64,000 nucleotides of DNA from Epilithonimonas tenax DSM 16811. GTDB lineage: Bacteria; Bacteroidota; Bacteroidia; Flavobacteriales; Weeksellaceae. Below are positions 44,432 through 53,974 of this stretch, piece after piece. Below the pieces are notes generated by a model, which was not told where the DNA came from, did no database searches, and saw only the letters and a program-made list of their open reading frames with translations. The position numbers and the translations under genes were made by a program. Where the stretch lies: assembly GCF_000428485.1 (NCBI RefSeq), contig NZ_AUAA01000011.1, positions 40,809 through 104,808 of the forward strand. The letters are read 5' to 3'. Position 1 is the stretch's first letter. Each line of letters opens with the position of its first letter.

Positions 44432-46870
44432 TTGAAAAACTATATTCTCTTCATTCTTTTCTTTCTGCCGTTGTTGGCATTTTCTCAGATTAATATAAAA
44501 GTGTTGGACGAGGACGGAAAAGCGGTTTCCGAAGCCAACGTGACGTACAACAACCAAAGTTATCAAACTGATAAAAATGGATTTGCAAAAGTCCCGCTTT
44601 CAGATTCTGAACAGACTGTCAAAGTACAGAAAGAGAATTTTAAAGGTTTTTCCAAAGTCATCAAAACAACACCGAAAACGCAGAATATCAATGTTCTATT
44701 TCTTTCTGCGATCAAAGAAAACGAAATTCAGGAGGTAGTTTTTCAGAAGAAAGCCAAGAACAGGACCAACGATATCACTTCCGTAGAGATCTCTGCGAAA
44801 GAGGCGAGAGAAGTAGCGTCTTTGGCTGGTGGTGTAGAAGGACTTTTAAAAAGTTTGCCTTCTGTGAACTCCAATGCGGAACTGAGTTCGCAATATATGG
44901 TAAGAGGTGGAAGTTATGATGAGAATTTGATTTATATTAATGATATCGAGCTCTACAGACCGTTTCTCATCAGGAATTCTCTGCAGGAAGGGATGAGTAT
45001 CGTGAATCCAGATATGGTATCGTCAATCAATTTTTCTGCTGGTGGATTTGAGCCAAAATATGGTGATAAAATGTCATCCGCGCTTAATATCTATTACAGA
45101 CAGCCCGATAAATTCGAGGTGTCTGGAGAAGCGAGTTTGATTGGTGGAAGACTCACGACAGGATTTGCATCCAAAGACAAAAAATTTACTGGTTTGATCT
45201 CCGGACGTTACAGAAATACGAATCTGGTTCTCAATACTTTGAATGAAGATACAGACTTCAATCCGCAATATATGGATGTGCAGGCTTACCTTAATTACCA
45301 GTTCAATGATAAATGGTCTTTGTCATTCTTAGGCTACTACGCCAAGAATGATTACAAGATGGTGCCGAAACAAAAAGAAGTGGATTTTGGCAGTGTTTTG
45401 CAACCTTTGAAACTGACGGTTTTCTACAACGGACAGGAGGATGACCAGTACAAAAATATGATGGGAACGGTAAGTGTGAACTTCAAACCTAATAAAAAAT
45501 GGCATTTGTCACTAGATAATTTTGCTTATCAGAACAGAGAAAGAGAATATTATTCCATCGCGTCGGGTTACATCTTGGAAGCTTTTGATGAGGACGGAAA
45601 TCCCGTTGCCGGTTATGATGCCGGTGGACAGATAGACCACGCCAGAAATGACTTATTAGTAAGAGTGGCCGGATCACAGTTCAGAACCAAATTTTCTCCG
45701 GATGTGAATACAGATTTCGAATTCGGTGTAAAATACGAGCAGGAAATGATCAAGGACTTCACCAATGAGTGGCAGTTTGTAGATTCTATAGGTTACAGCA
45801 ATCCAAGAGATTTTGTGATCCCGGGAAATCTGGATGCGTCAGCCCTTAATCTTAAATATTATATCGCCGGGCAGAATGACATCAATCCGACAAGAGTTTC
45901 TGCTTTTGCGCAATTTTCCAAAAAATTCTTCTGGGGAACCAACAAGATATTTATAAACGGAGGTGCAAGGGTTCAAAACTGGAGTTTTAATAAAGAAACT
46001 TTGTTCAGTCCAAGACTTCAATTTGCGATCAAGCCAGAGTGGGCCAATACCGATATGCTATTCAGAGTGGCCGGCGGGGTTTACTACCAGGCGCCATTTT
46101 ATAAAGAGATCAAGGATTTGACAGGTGCTTTCAATTCAGATATTACCGCTCAGAAGTCTTATCAGATTATCCTTGCCAATGATTATGAATTCAAGATCAA
46201 GGAAAGAAATTTCAAACTAACAACCGAGGCTTATTACAAAAAGATGGAAAATCTGATCCCGTATTATATGGATAATGTGAGGGTGAGATATTCTGGTAAA
46301 AACAACGCCGAAGGTTATGCCTATGGTTTGGACGCGAGATTGTTCGGACAATTCGTTCCGGGGATTGATTCTTGGGTGTCTGCAAGTTATGCCAGAGTTT
46401 ATGAAAATATAGAAGGCATGGGTTACATCCCGAGACCTACGGATCAGCGTTTCAGATTCTCTATGTTCTATCAGGATTATATGCCGAAGTTTCCAAGTAT
46501 GAGAGTGAATTTGACACTGACGTATGCCAGCGGATTGCCATCAGGAACGCCGGTTTTATTCGATGCTGACGGATTGCCGGATTATTTGGCGGCTTACCGT
46601 TATCAGAAAAATTTGCCAGCTTACAAGAGAGTGGATATTGGTTTGACCAAGGTGTTTATCGATCAGAAAGACAACAAAGCAGGCGGGAATTTCTGGGGCA
46701 AATTCAAGGAATTGACTTTGGGCGTTCAGATCTTTAACGCATTTAATATCAATAATACCATTGCGAACCAGTGGATCAGCGATGTCAATTCTTCGCCCCA
46801 ACTGTATTATCCGGTGCCGGTAAGATTGACGGGAAGATTCTTCAATGTGAAATTGGAATTTAAGTTGTAA
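44432..46870 (+). CDS. TonB-dependent outer-membrane receptor
   Basis: An 812-aa receptor. The start codon is TTG; the signal peptide is KNYILFILFFLPLLAFSQ. Residues about 20-95 are a carboxypeptidase-regulatory-like domain, about 110-230 a plug (GGVEGLLKSLPSVNSNAELSSQYMVRGGSYDENLIYIND), and the rest a 22-strand-type barrel ending in RLTGRFFNVKLEFKL. There is no SusD partner next to it, so the ligand is not indicated; siderophores or small molecules are as likely as glycans. A small membrane protein follows 22 nt downstream. Confidence 0.92.
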   Translation: MKNYILFILFFLPLLAFSQINIKVLDEDGKAVSEANVTYNNQSYQTDKNGFAKVPLSDSEQTVKVQKENFKGFSKVIKTTPKTQNINVLFLSAIKENEIQEVVFQKKAKNRTNDITSVEISAKEAREVASLAGGVEGLLKSLPSVNSNAELSSQYMVRGGSYDENLIYINDIELYRPFLIRNSLQEGMSIVNPDMVSSINFSAGGFEPKYGDKMSSALNIYYRQPDKFEVSGEASLIGGRLTTGFASKDKKFTGLISGRYRNTNLVLNTLNEDTDFNPQYMDVQAYLNYQFNDKWSLSFLGYYAKNDYKMVPKQKEVDFGSVLQPLKLTVFYNGQEDDQYKNMMGTVSVNFKPNKKWHLSLDNFAYQNREREYYSIASGYILEAFDEDGNPVAGYDAGGQIDHARNDLLVRVAGSQFRTKFSPDVNTDFEFGVKYEQEMIKDFTNEWQFVDSIGYSNPRDFVIPGNLDASALNLKYYIAGQNDINPTRVSAFAQFSKKFFWGTNKIFINGGARVQNWSFNKETLFSPRLQFAIKPEWANTDMLFRVAGGVYYQAPFYKEIKDLTGAFNSDITAQKSYQIILANDYEFKIKERNFKLTTEAYYKKMENLIPYYMDNVRVRYSGKNNAEGYAYGLDARLFGQFVPGIDSWVSASYARVYENIEGMGYIPRPTDQRFRFSMFYQDYMPKFPSMRVNLTLTYASGLPSGTPVLFDADGLPDYLAAYRYQKNLPAYKRVDIGLTKVFIDQKDNKAGGNFWGKFKELTLGVQIFNAFNINNTIANQWISDVNSSPQLYYPVPVRLTGRFFNVKLEFKL

Positions 46871-46892
46871 AAACAGTATCAAATTAATAAAA

Positions 46893-47147
46893 ATGAAAGA
46901 TTCAGAAAGTTTGGCGCATTTGAATAATGAACAGCTGATCAAGAGTTACAAGACGGCAAAAGGTATTTTTATTGGATTTATCATTGTTTTTGTCTTGTTG
47001 ATTGCAACTGCAATTTTTATAACACTTAAAAAAGGTTTTGGTGTTTTTACAGTTTTACCAATCGTCTTTATTTCGATTCTGATAGCCAATATTACAAACT
47101 TTAATAAATTAAAAGTCGAAATGAAAAGCAGGAATCTGCTGAATTGA
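46893..47147 (+). CDS. Small two-helix membrane protein, unknown
   Basis: An 84-aa protein. An N-terminal polar stretch (MKDSESLAHLNNEQLIKSYKTAK) is followed by two helices (about residues 24-44 and 50-67) and a short charged tail. It starts 22 nt after the TonB-dependent receptor stop, same strand, so the two are probably co-transcribed. A hairpin terminator follows. No function known to me. Confidence 0.7.
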   Translation: MKDSESLAHLNNEQLIKSYKTAKGIFIGFIIVFVLLIATAIFITLKKGFGVFTVLPIVFISILIANITNFNKLKVEMKSRNLLN

Positions 47148-47167
47148 TTTTATCTAAATAAATAATG

Positions 47168-47194
47168 AAAGCTTCCAAAATTTGGAAGCTTTTG
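47168..47194. terminator. Terminator between convergent genes
   Basis: AAAGCTTCC (47168-47176) pairs with GGAAGCTTT with a short loop, between the small membrane gene (plus) and the NlpC/P60 gene (minus). Confidence 0.8.
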
Positions 47195-47219
47195 CTTTAT
47201 CTTATTTTTAATTCTGTGT

Positions 47220-47936
47220 TTAAAAGTACGACCGGATAAACCTCAATTTGTGCGTATGTTTATTCTGATCTTTGTTGAAAATACCGGAAGAATCCAGACT
47301 GTCGATTCTTACTTTCCCGTGTGCGTGAATGATCTTTTGATCCGCCAGGATAAATCCAACGTGAATAATCCGCCCTTCTGAGTTTTCAAAAAATGCAAGG
47401 TCACCAGGCTTAGCTTCCTCGATGAAGGTTAAAGCCTCACCCATTTCTGCCTGCTGGTAAGTATCTCGTGGGATTTTGATGCCGTGTATTTTATAGATAA
47501 TTTGCGTAAATCCACTACAATCAATTCCGAAAAAGCTTTTCCCGCCCCACAAATAAGGCACGTTCAGGAATTCTTTGGCGCAGTTCACAATACTTTCGCT
47601 AAGGTTGTGTCCTCGCGTAGGAGAACTGGTCTCAAAAGTCACCTCTGATCCCATAGAAAGTAATGTTCTACCACTTTCCAACATCGTAGATTGGAAAGGT
47701 TCTTTGATGAGGTTGGTTTTTCTTGAAGCCAAATATTCGTCTGAAACGGGCGTCATTTGTTTCGTATCCATCCAGGCTTCATAATGGTCATAATGCGTCC
47801 TGACTTTTGTCCAGTTATTGGAAACGTCTATGATGTCTGCAGATTCACCATACAGAAGCTGTGTGACAATTTCACTCTTATCGGAGCAGTCAGCTCTCAG
47901 TGGCGCGATGGAAACATTGCAAATTCCTTTGTTCAT
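47220..47936 (-). CDS. NlpC/P60 (C40) cell-wall peptidase with SH3-like region
   Basis: A 238-aa protein. Residues 1 to about 90 form SH3-like segments (CNVSIAPLRADCSDKSEIVTQLLYGESADIIDVSNNWTKVRT). The C-terminal NlpC/P60 domain has the catalytic cysteine in FGIDCSGFTQ (C140), histidine in IIHVGFIL (H192) and a third polar residue in IIHAHGK (H204). It should cut stem peptides of peptidoglycan, like gamma-D-glutamyl-diamino acid endopeptidases. There is no N-terminal signal peptide, which hints at work on imported muropeptides in the cytoplasm. Confidence 0.88.
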   Translation of the reverse strand: MNKGICNVSIAPLRADCSDKSEIVTQLLYGESADIIDVSNNWTKVRTHYDHYEAWMDTKQMTPVSDEYLASRKTNLIKEPFQSTMLESGRTLLSMGSEVTFETSSPTRGHNLSESIVNCAKEFLNVPYLWGGKSFFGIDCSGFTQIIYKIHGIKIPRDTYQQAEMGEALTFIEEAKPGDLAFFENSEGRIIHVGFILADQKIIHAHGKVRIDSLDSSGIFNKDQNKHTHKLRFIRSYF

Positions 47937-47969
47937 TTGTTGTGGATTACGAATTTAAAAGTACGAATT

Positions 47970-48617
47970 TTATTTTTTTCTGATAAGATGCAATCCGTCC
48001 CGCAAAGGTAAGATTAGATTTTCGAAATCGGGATCCTGGGCCACGATTTTATTCACGAGTTTGATCTGTTCTGTCTGTTGGTCTTTGGGATTGTTTTCCA
48101 AAACTTTTCCGTACCAAAGCACGTTATCGATAAGGATGATGCTTCCGGATCTTAGGTTGGGTTTGATGAGTTTCAGATACGCCAGATAGCTTTCTTTGTC
48201 TGCATCTATGAAAATGAGATCCCAGATTTTATCGAGTTTTTTGATCTCCTCTTTTGCATCACCGATGATGAATTCGATTTGGTTTTGATAGTCGCTTTCT
48301 GCAAAATATTTTTGTGGAATGTAAGCTAAGTCTTCATTCTTATCAATCGTGAAAATTCTTCCGTCTTTTGGCAAGCCTTCCGCAATACTTAGCGCTGCGT
48401 ATCCCGTGAAAGTTCCGATTTCCAAAACATTTTTAGGTTGAATGATATGCGACAATATACTCAACAATCTACCCTGCAAATAGCCGGAGATCATGTGAGG
48501 TTGCGTTGTTTTCTGATAAGTTTCTTTTCTAAGTTTTTTGAGGATCGCAGGTTCTTCGGAAGCAGTGTCTTCCAGATAACGGTCCATCTCTTTGTCTAAT
48601 TCTTCGAAATAGCTCAT
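47970..48617 (-). CDS. SAM-dependent O-methyltransferase, family 3
   Basis: A 215-aa class I methyltransferase of the CCoAOMT/catechol type. The SAM-binding motif is VLEIGTFTGYAALSIAEGL, the acidic second motif is RIFTIDKNED, and the metal-binding pattern is in LIFIDADKESYLAYLKLI and ILIDNVLWYGKV. The substrate is probably a small ortho-dihydroxy compound; the sequence does not identify it. A TAACTTTG box (48647-48654) lies 29 nt before the ATG. Confidence 0.9.
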   Translation of the reverse strand: MSYFEELDKEMDRYLEDTASEEPAILKKLRKETYQKTTQPHMISGYLQGRLLSILSHIIQPKNVLEIGTFTGYAALSIAEGLPKDGRIFTIDKNEDLAYIPQKYFAESDYQNQIEFIIGDAKEEIKKLDKIWDLIFIDADKESYLAYLKLIKPNLRSGSIILIDNVLWYGKVLENNPKDQQTEQIKLVNKIVAQDPDFENLILPLRDGLHLIRKK

Positions 48618-48721
48618 TGGGAGTTCAGCGTTTTTTGTTTAAAGACCAAAGTTAATCTAATTTGAAATGATAAACCAATGTTGATTGCGTGACGGATCCA
48701 CAGCGATCCCAAATACAAGCA

Positions 48722-48752
48722 CAAAAAAACCTCGCCATTTCTGACAAGGTTT
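48722..48752 (-). terminator. Terminator of the OmpA-like gene
   Basis: AAACCT with AGGTTT around the imperfect inner pair CGCC/GAC; on the minus strand it ends in a T-run about 45 nt after the stop of the OmpA-like gene. Confidence 0.55.
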
Positions 48753-48797
48753 AATGCTGAACTCAAAATGAATCATTGAGCATTCAGTGTTGATCAT

Positions 48798-49634
48798 TTA
48801 TTTCTTCACAGGAGCAATGTCCATTAATTTCATAAACTCGTCCAGTTTCGGCATTATGATGATTTCCGTTCTACGGTTTTCACCTCTTCCAGAAACAGAC
48901 GCGTTGGTGGTTTTAGGATTGTACTCAGATCTACCGCCAGCGGTGATTCTGTTAGGATTCACGCCAAATTGGTTTTGTAGAACTTTTGCAACCGCTGTCG
49001 CTCGTAGTGCAGAAAGATCCCAATTGTCTTTCGGTGCATTGGCGCTGTTGAGTGGCGTATTATCTGTATTACCTTCGATCAAAACGCTGTAAGTGTCGTA
49101 ATCGTTGATCACTTTTGCCACCTTGGCTAACACATCTGCTGCGGCTGGCTGGATCTCGTATTTACCAACTTGATAAAGCATTTTATCTGATAATGAGATC
49201 AGTACAACGCCTTTCAGAACTTTGACGTCCACATCCTGATCTGCGATGTTGTCAAGAGAACGTTTCAGTTTGTTGGATAATGCAAGATTCAAACTGTCGT
49301 TTTTACTTTTTCCGGAAATCAATTGCTTGATATAAGAATTAGAAGCGTTGATCTCACCAACCAGTTTGTCAATGTTGGCAGATCCTTTTCCTGCGTTGGA
49401 TAAGCAAGCGTCCAAACTGGATTTTAGAGCGTTGTTTTGTCCTAATAAAAGATCATTTTGACCTTTAAGTGAACCGTTTTCACCTTTCAGATCTTGGATC
49501 TGACGCATTCTTTCGCCAGCATCCTCGATACATTGTTTGTAGTTGAGATTGAGGGCGTCGAATTGTTTTTTGCTGACACACGAGGTAAGGGAAAGTCCCA
49601 TTACGGCAATCGTCAGAATTTTAAATAATTTCAT
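48798..49634 (-). CDS. OmpA-family lipoprotein
   Basis: A 278-aa protein. The lipoprotein signal ends in LTSCVSKK (lipid cysteine C19), followed by a coiled-coil-like region of repeats (LKGENGSLKGQNDLLLGQNNALKSS, about residues 50-75). The C-terminal OmpA peptidoglycan-binding domain (about 150-270) carries EGNTDNTPLNS, NWDLSALRATAVAKVL and GRGENRRTEIIIMP. It should anchor the outer membrane to the cell wall from the periplasmic face. Confidence 0.93.
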   Translation of the reverse strand: MKLFKILTIAVMGLSLTSCVSKKQFDALNLNYKQCIEDAGERMRQIQDLKGENGSLKGQNDLLLGQNNALKSSLDACLSNAGKGSANIDKLVGEINASNSYIKQLISGKSKNDSLNLALSNKLKRSLDNIADQDVDVKVLKGVVLISLSDKMLYQVGKYEIQPAAADVLAKVAKVINDYDTYSVLIEGNTDNTPLNSANAPKDNWDLSALRATAVAKVLQNQFGVNPNRITAGGRSEYNPKTTNASVSGRGENRRTEIIIMPKLDEFMKLMDIAPVKK

Positions 49635-49798
49635 AAGTATATATTTATTGTTTTTTTATTGGTCTTATGCAATCGCTGGCATCCTGTTGCAAATATTCGA
49701 AGTACAAGGTTGCGATTTCAGTGGCCGTATTCAATCGTTTTTAAATAGATAGTTCTGAGTAGCAGTTTGAACGATTCAAAAGTAAGAATTAATAAACG

Positions 49799-49806
49799 TA
49801 TATTTG
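49799..49806 (+). promoter_or_regulatory. -7 box of tilS
   Basis: TATATTTG, a match to TAnnTTTG, 31 nt before the start codon. Confidence 0.5.
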
Positions 49807-49837
49807 TGTTTGTAACTTAATATTACGTTATAAAATT

Positions 49838-51136
49838 GTGTTAAGTCTCTTAAAATTTCAAAATGCTCTTGAGCAATTACTAACGCACTCGCAGCAAAAA
49901 ACATACCTTTTGGCCGTGAGTGGAGGTGTAGACTCTATGGTTTTGCTTCATCTGTTCAAAGTTTTAGGTTTTAAGTTTGAAGTTGTTCATATCAATTATC
50001 ATCTTCGTCAGGAGGATTCTAACTTGGATCAAAAACTTGTTTCTGACTTTTGTGAGCGTTGCAAAATTCCATTTCATTTGTATGAAGTTTCGGAGAAAGA
50101 CCATCAACCAGAAAATTCTATTCAGAAGTGGGCGAGAGATTTGCGGTACCGGTTTTTCCGAAACATCCAAAAAGAACATCATCTCGAATATGTTGTAACA
50201 GCGCATCATCTCAATGATCAGCTGGAAACTTTTGTTATCAACCTTTCCAAAGCGTCTGGCATCAAAGGATTAAGTGGAATTCCTGCGAATGAACATAAAA
50301 TCATTCGTCCGCTGCTGAGCTTTTCTAAACATGAGATCTATGGGTTTGCAAAAGAAAATCATATTGAATTTCGTGAAGATGTCTCGAACCAAAAAAACGA
50401 TTATTTGAGGAACAGAGTTCGTCATCACGTGGTTCCTGAATTAATGAAGATTAATGATCAATTCCTGCAGAATTTTTCTAAAAGTATGGCGATTCTCAAT
50501 CAGACCAAAGATTTTCTGAAAGATTTGATTGATGAAAAAATGAGTGCTTTTAAAACCAATGTTGAAACCGGACAAACAATTATTGATAAACGAAAATTCT
50601 CGAATGAATCAAATCTTGTTCGTTTTGAGATTTTGAATCGATTTGGTTTTAATGACGAAAAAGAAATGGAAAAAATCTTCACGGCACAAACCGGAAGTTT
50701 GTTTTATAATTCAGAATATCAATTAATGATCAATAGAAATGAATTGATCATTCAATCGGTTTTGGAATATTCTATTTCTGATAATGATGAGATTAATTTG
50801 GAGATCAATGAAAATGAGGTCTTAATTCAAGAAAATATTAAAAAAGAAATCCAGGAATTTGGAAAGTGCCATTGGAAAATCGATGAGAAAAAGATTAAGC
50901 ATCCTCTCAAATTGAGAAAGAAAAAAGAAGGCGATGTGTTTTTTCCTATCGGAATGATTGGGAAAAAGAAAGTCTCGAAGTTTTTTAAGGACGAAAAATT
51001 ATCTATTTTAGCCAAGCGAAAAATCTGGCTTCTCTGTGATGCTAACGATCGGATTCTCGGAGTTTTACCTTTTCGGCAAGACGGAAGGTTTGCAGCAATA
51101 GATAATTTTGGAGCTGAATTATTTTTAAAAGTATAA
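49838..51136 (+). CDS. tilS: tRNA(Ile)-lysidine synthase
   Basis: A 432-aa enzyme that converts the anticodon cytidine of tRNA-Ile(CAU) to lysidine, needed to read AUA. The PP-loop motif is AVSGGVDSMVLL (residues 26-37), and the family segments VHINYHLR, TAHHLNDQLETFVINLSKASGIKGLSGIP and IRPLL are complete, followed by the C-terminal TilS domain. The start codon is GTG at 49838; no ATG is in frame nearby. Confidence 0.93.
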   Translation: MLSLLKFQNALEQLLTHSQQKTYLLAVSGGVDSMVLLHLFKVLGFKFEVVHINYHLRQEDSNLDQKLVSDFCERCKIPFHLYEVSEKDHQPENSIQKWARDLRYRFFRNIQKEHHLEYVVTAHHLNDQLETFVINLSKASGIKGLSGIPANEHKIIRPLLSFSKHEIYGFAKENHIEFREDVSNQKNDYLRNRVRHHVVPELMKINDQFLQNFSKSMAILNQTKDFLKDLIDEKMSAFKTNVETGQTIIDKRKFSNESNLVRFEILNRFGFNDEKEMEKIFTAQTGSLFYNSEYQLMINRNELIIQSVLEYSISDNDEINLEINENEVLIQENIKKEIQEFGKCHWKIDEKKIKHPLKLRKKKEGDVFFPIGMIGKKKVSKFFKDEKLSILAKRKIWLLCDANDRILGVLPFRQDGRFAAIDNFGAELFLKV

Positions 51137-51238
51137 ATATTAACCCACAATATTATCATTCCGTAGAATTCCAAATGCCTCTGATTTCTATGGAATGACA
51201 TGAAAGTCTTTAAATTATTGTGGTAAAAGCGAAATAAA

Positions 51239-53302
51239 ATGAAAGATCTAAAACTGGTGTTATCCACACTTTTTATATTTATAATCACCATCTTCAGCGC
51301 TCAGATCAAAAATCCTGTCAAATTCAAATTTGATGTGGTTTCCGTTGGGAAAGATGAGTATGAAGCGGTTTTGACCGGAACAATCGAAGACAAGTGGCAC
51401 ATTTATTCCAAAGATCTCCCGCCCGATTCCGGAATCCCGACGGAGTTTAAGATCACTTCAAAAGACGGCATCCAATTAATTGGAAAAGTTGTAGAAGTGG
51501 GGAAAAAGCACGACGAATTCTCGGAAGCTTTCGGAGCACAGATCGTTTATTATTCGGATAAAGTGGTTTTTAAGCAGAAATTCAAACCGAAAAATGCGTC
51601 CAAGCCTGCCACAATCACAGCGGAAATAATGTATCAGACTTGTAACGACCGCGTTTGTCTGGCACCCAATACTTTAGAGTTTGAAAAACAGTTGGTGGCA
51701 ACTGCCAGCTCAGAAACAAAAGTTGAAGACATTAAAACTGTAAAAACAGATAGCAGTGTGGTTGCTGTTCCAGAAACTAAGGCGGCAATCTCAGCTGTTT
51801 CTGCCATCAATAATGAAAAGCAGGAAGGCCTAAAAATAAAATCATTAGATTTCAAAAATCCATTGACCAACTGCGGAACTGCTCAGCAAAAACCTAAAGA
51901 TGACAATTGGCTGGTTCTGGGACTTGGCTTTCTTGGCGGCCTGATTGCCTTGCTGACGCCTTGCGTTTTCCCAATGATCCCGTTGACGGTTTCGTTCTTT
52001 ACCAAAGGAAATAAAGACCAAGCAAAAGGCAAAAGAGATGCGTTCATTTACGGATTTTTCATTCTGTTGATCTTCGTTTTATTGAGTATTCCATTTCATA
52101 TTATTGATGGGATCTCGGGCAATATTTTTAATCAAATCTCAACCAATATCTGGCTGAATATAGTTTTCTTTGTCATCTTCCTGTTCTTTGCACTCAGCTT
52201 TTTTGGCTATTACGAGATTACTTTGCCAAGTTCTATTGCCAACAAATCTTCCAAAGCAGAAGAAGCTGGTGGATTGATCGGTATTTTCTTTATGGCTTTG
52301 ACCTTGGTGATCGTATCGTTCTCTTGTACGGGTCCTATTTTGGGAAGTTTGCTCGGTGGCGTCGTTGCAGGCGCTACGAATGTTCCGACGCTGTTGACCT
52401 TTGCTTTAGCTGGTTTCGGCTTGGCTTGGGCCTTGGTTTTCGGCTTGTTGGCCTTGTTTCCTCAGGCACTTCAGAGTTTGCCAAAATCCGGAGGCTGGAT
52501 GAATACCGTGAAGGTGGTTCTTGGCTTCATCGAGTTGGCTTTGGCTCTCAAATTCCTTTCAAAAGCGGATCTGGTTTCCAAAACATTCTTACTGAAAAGA
52601 GAATTGTTCATCGTACTGTGGATCATCATAGCGATTGGATTGGTGGTTTATCTTTTCGGAAAGATCAGATTTCCGCACGATGACAAAACACCGAAGATCA
52701 GTCTGGGAAGAAGGATTTTGGGCGTATTCGGAATCGTGTTCGTTGTTTATTTGATTCAGGGATTAATACCTTCAGAGAAACCAAAACTGCAGATGTTGAG
52801 CGGTATTTTACCGCCACTTAATGTTAGCTATTTCCATAAAGAATCAGACGGAATTCTTGGTCTTAAACCGTATCACAATTACTTTGAAGCCATAGAAGTT
52901 GCTAAGAAAGAGAACAAACCGGTTTTGATAGATTTTACAGGTTACGGCTGCGAGAATTGCCGAAAAATGGAAGAGTTTGTCTGGAGTCAGGATGATATTT
53001 TGCCAATTCTTCAGAATGATCTGATCATTGCCTCGGTTTATGTGGATGACAAGGAAGAGTTGCCAGAAAATGAGCAGATCAAAATCGATATGGGTGAAGG
53101 TCAGATGAAAAAGATCAAAACCATTGGTGACAAATGGAGCTTGTTCCAACAAGTAAATTTCAACAACAATTCCCAGCCACATTACGTTCTGGTGACACCA
53201 GATCAGAAGGTGATCAACATTCCGGTGTCCGGCTATATGCCAAAAGAGGACTTTAAAAAATTCCTGAAATGTGGAATCGATTTTTATAAGAATAATAATT
53301 AA
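51239..53302 (+). CDS. Thiol:disulfide interchange protein DsbD-like
   Basis: A 687-aa protein that carries reducing power from the cytoplasm to the periplasm. Signal peptide 1-20; N-terminal DsbD alpha-like domain (about 25-150) with CNDRVCLAPNTLEF; an eight-helix CcdA-type core with the cysteines in LLTPCVFPMIPL and SFSCTGPILG; and a C-terminal thioredoxin-like domain (about 545-687) with FTGYGCENCRKMEEFVW. All three cysteine pairs of the relay are present. A GNAT gene follows. Confidence 0.93.
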   Translation: MKDLKLVLSTLFIFIITIFSAQIKNPVKFKFDVVSVGKDEYEAVLTGTIEDKWHIYSKDLPPDSGIPTEFKITSKDGIQLIGKVVEVGKKHDEFSEAFGAQIVYYSDKVVFKQKFKPKNASKPATITAEIMYQTCNDRVCLAPNTLEFEKQLVATASSETKVEDIKTVKTDSSVVAVPETKAAISAVSAINNEKQEGLKIKSLDFKNPLTNCGTAQQKPKDDNWLVLGLGFLGGLIALLTPCVFPMIPLTVSFFTKGNKDQAKGKRDAFIYGFFILLIFVLLSIPFHIIDGISGNIFNQISTNIWLNIVFFVIFLFFALSFFGYYEITLPSSIANKSSKAEEAGGLIGIFFMALTLVIVSFSCTGPILGSLLGGVVAGATNVPTLLTFALAGFGLAWALVFGLLALFPQALQSLPKSGGWMNTVKVVLGFIELALALKFLSKADLVSKTFLLKRELFIVLWIIIAIGLVVYLFGKIRFPHDDKTPKISLGRRILGVFGIVFVVYLIQGLIPSEKPKLQMLSGILPPLNVSYFHKESDGILGLKPYHNYFEAIEVAKKENKPVLIDFTGYGCENCRKMEEFVWSQDDILPILQNDLIIASVYVDDKEELPENEQIKIDMGEGQMKKIKTIGDKWSLFQQVNFNNNSQPHYVLVTPDQKVINIPVSGYMPKEDFKKFLKCGIDFYKNNN

Positions 53303-53411
53303 TTATATTTGGCAGCTATTTCCGCGAAAAGAAAAGTGGATGGTGGGCGAAGTCAAAGTAGGTGCAAAATGCAACATTCCACTAATTTGGAAATTTTAAA
53401 ACAAAAAAAAT

Positions 53412-53849
53412 ATGGATTTTAGAGACGCTAAAATAGAAGATATCAAACAGATACAGGATGTTCGCAAGTCTGTAAAAGAGAACAAACTGTCCAGTCCGGA
53501 TCTTGTGACGGAGCAAGATTACAAGGATTTTTTGACTAAAAAAGGGAAAGGCTGGGTTTGTGAAATTAAAAACCTGATCGTTGGTTTTGCAATCATCGAT
53601 ACAGAAAATAATAATGTTTGGGCATTGTTTGTGGCGCCAAGATTTGAAGACCAGGGCATCGGAAAACAACTTCATAATATGATGCTGAACTGGTACTTCC
53701 AGCAGACCAAAACGCCAGTTTGGCTGGGTACAGAACCCCATACAAGAGCGGAAAAATTCTATAGATTAGCGGAATGGAAAGAAGTAGGCAAACACGGTAA
53801 AAATGAAATCAAGTTCGAAATGACTTGGGACCAGTGGCAAAATTCATAA
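53412..53849 (+). CDS. GNAT-family acetyltransferase
   Basis: A 145-aa single-domain acetyltransferase. The acetyl-CoA-binding motif A is seen in ALFVAPRFEDQGIGKQLHNMMLNWY (the QGIG core), and the C-terminal strand region WLGTEPHTRAEKFYRLAEWKEVG is typical. The substrate is unknown. It is followed by a hairpin terminator, AAATCCATAA with TTATGGATTT (53908-53940). Confidence 0.9.
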   Translation: MDFRDAKIEDIKQIQDVRKSVKENKLSSPDLVTEQDYKDFLTKKGKGWVCEIKNLIVGFAIIDTENNNVWALFVAPRFEDQGIGKQLHNMMLNWYFQQTKTPVWLGTEPHTRAEKFYRLAEWKEVGKHGKNEIKFEMTWDQWQNS

Positions 53850-53907
53850 TTTAATGAATATTAATTTTATATAGAATTAGAGAATAACTTACAGGTATTA
53901 TATTCAA

Positions 53908-53945
53908 AAATCCATAATGATGGCAAATTGTTATGGATTTCTTGT
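53908..53945 (+). terminator. Terminator of the GNAT gene
   Basis: Perfect 10-bp stem AAATCCATAA (53908-53917) with TTATGGATTT (53931-53940), followed by CTTGTTT. Confidence 0.75.
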
Positions 53946-53974
53946 TTAAATACCAGCTGTTAAACTTTGATGCT

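Noticed and set aside
53303..53411. Possible fifth large hairpin (GGCAGCTATTTCCGCG ... GGGCGAAGTCAAAGTAGG) before the GNAT gene
   Set aside because: The left flank looks similar, but the arms do not pair and the A-run/GGAT block is missing. At most it is a remnant; I cannot support it.
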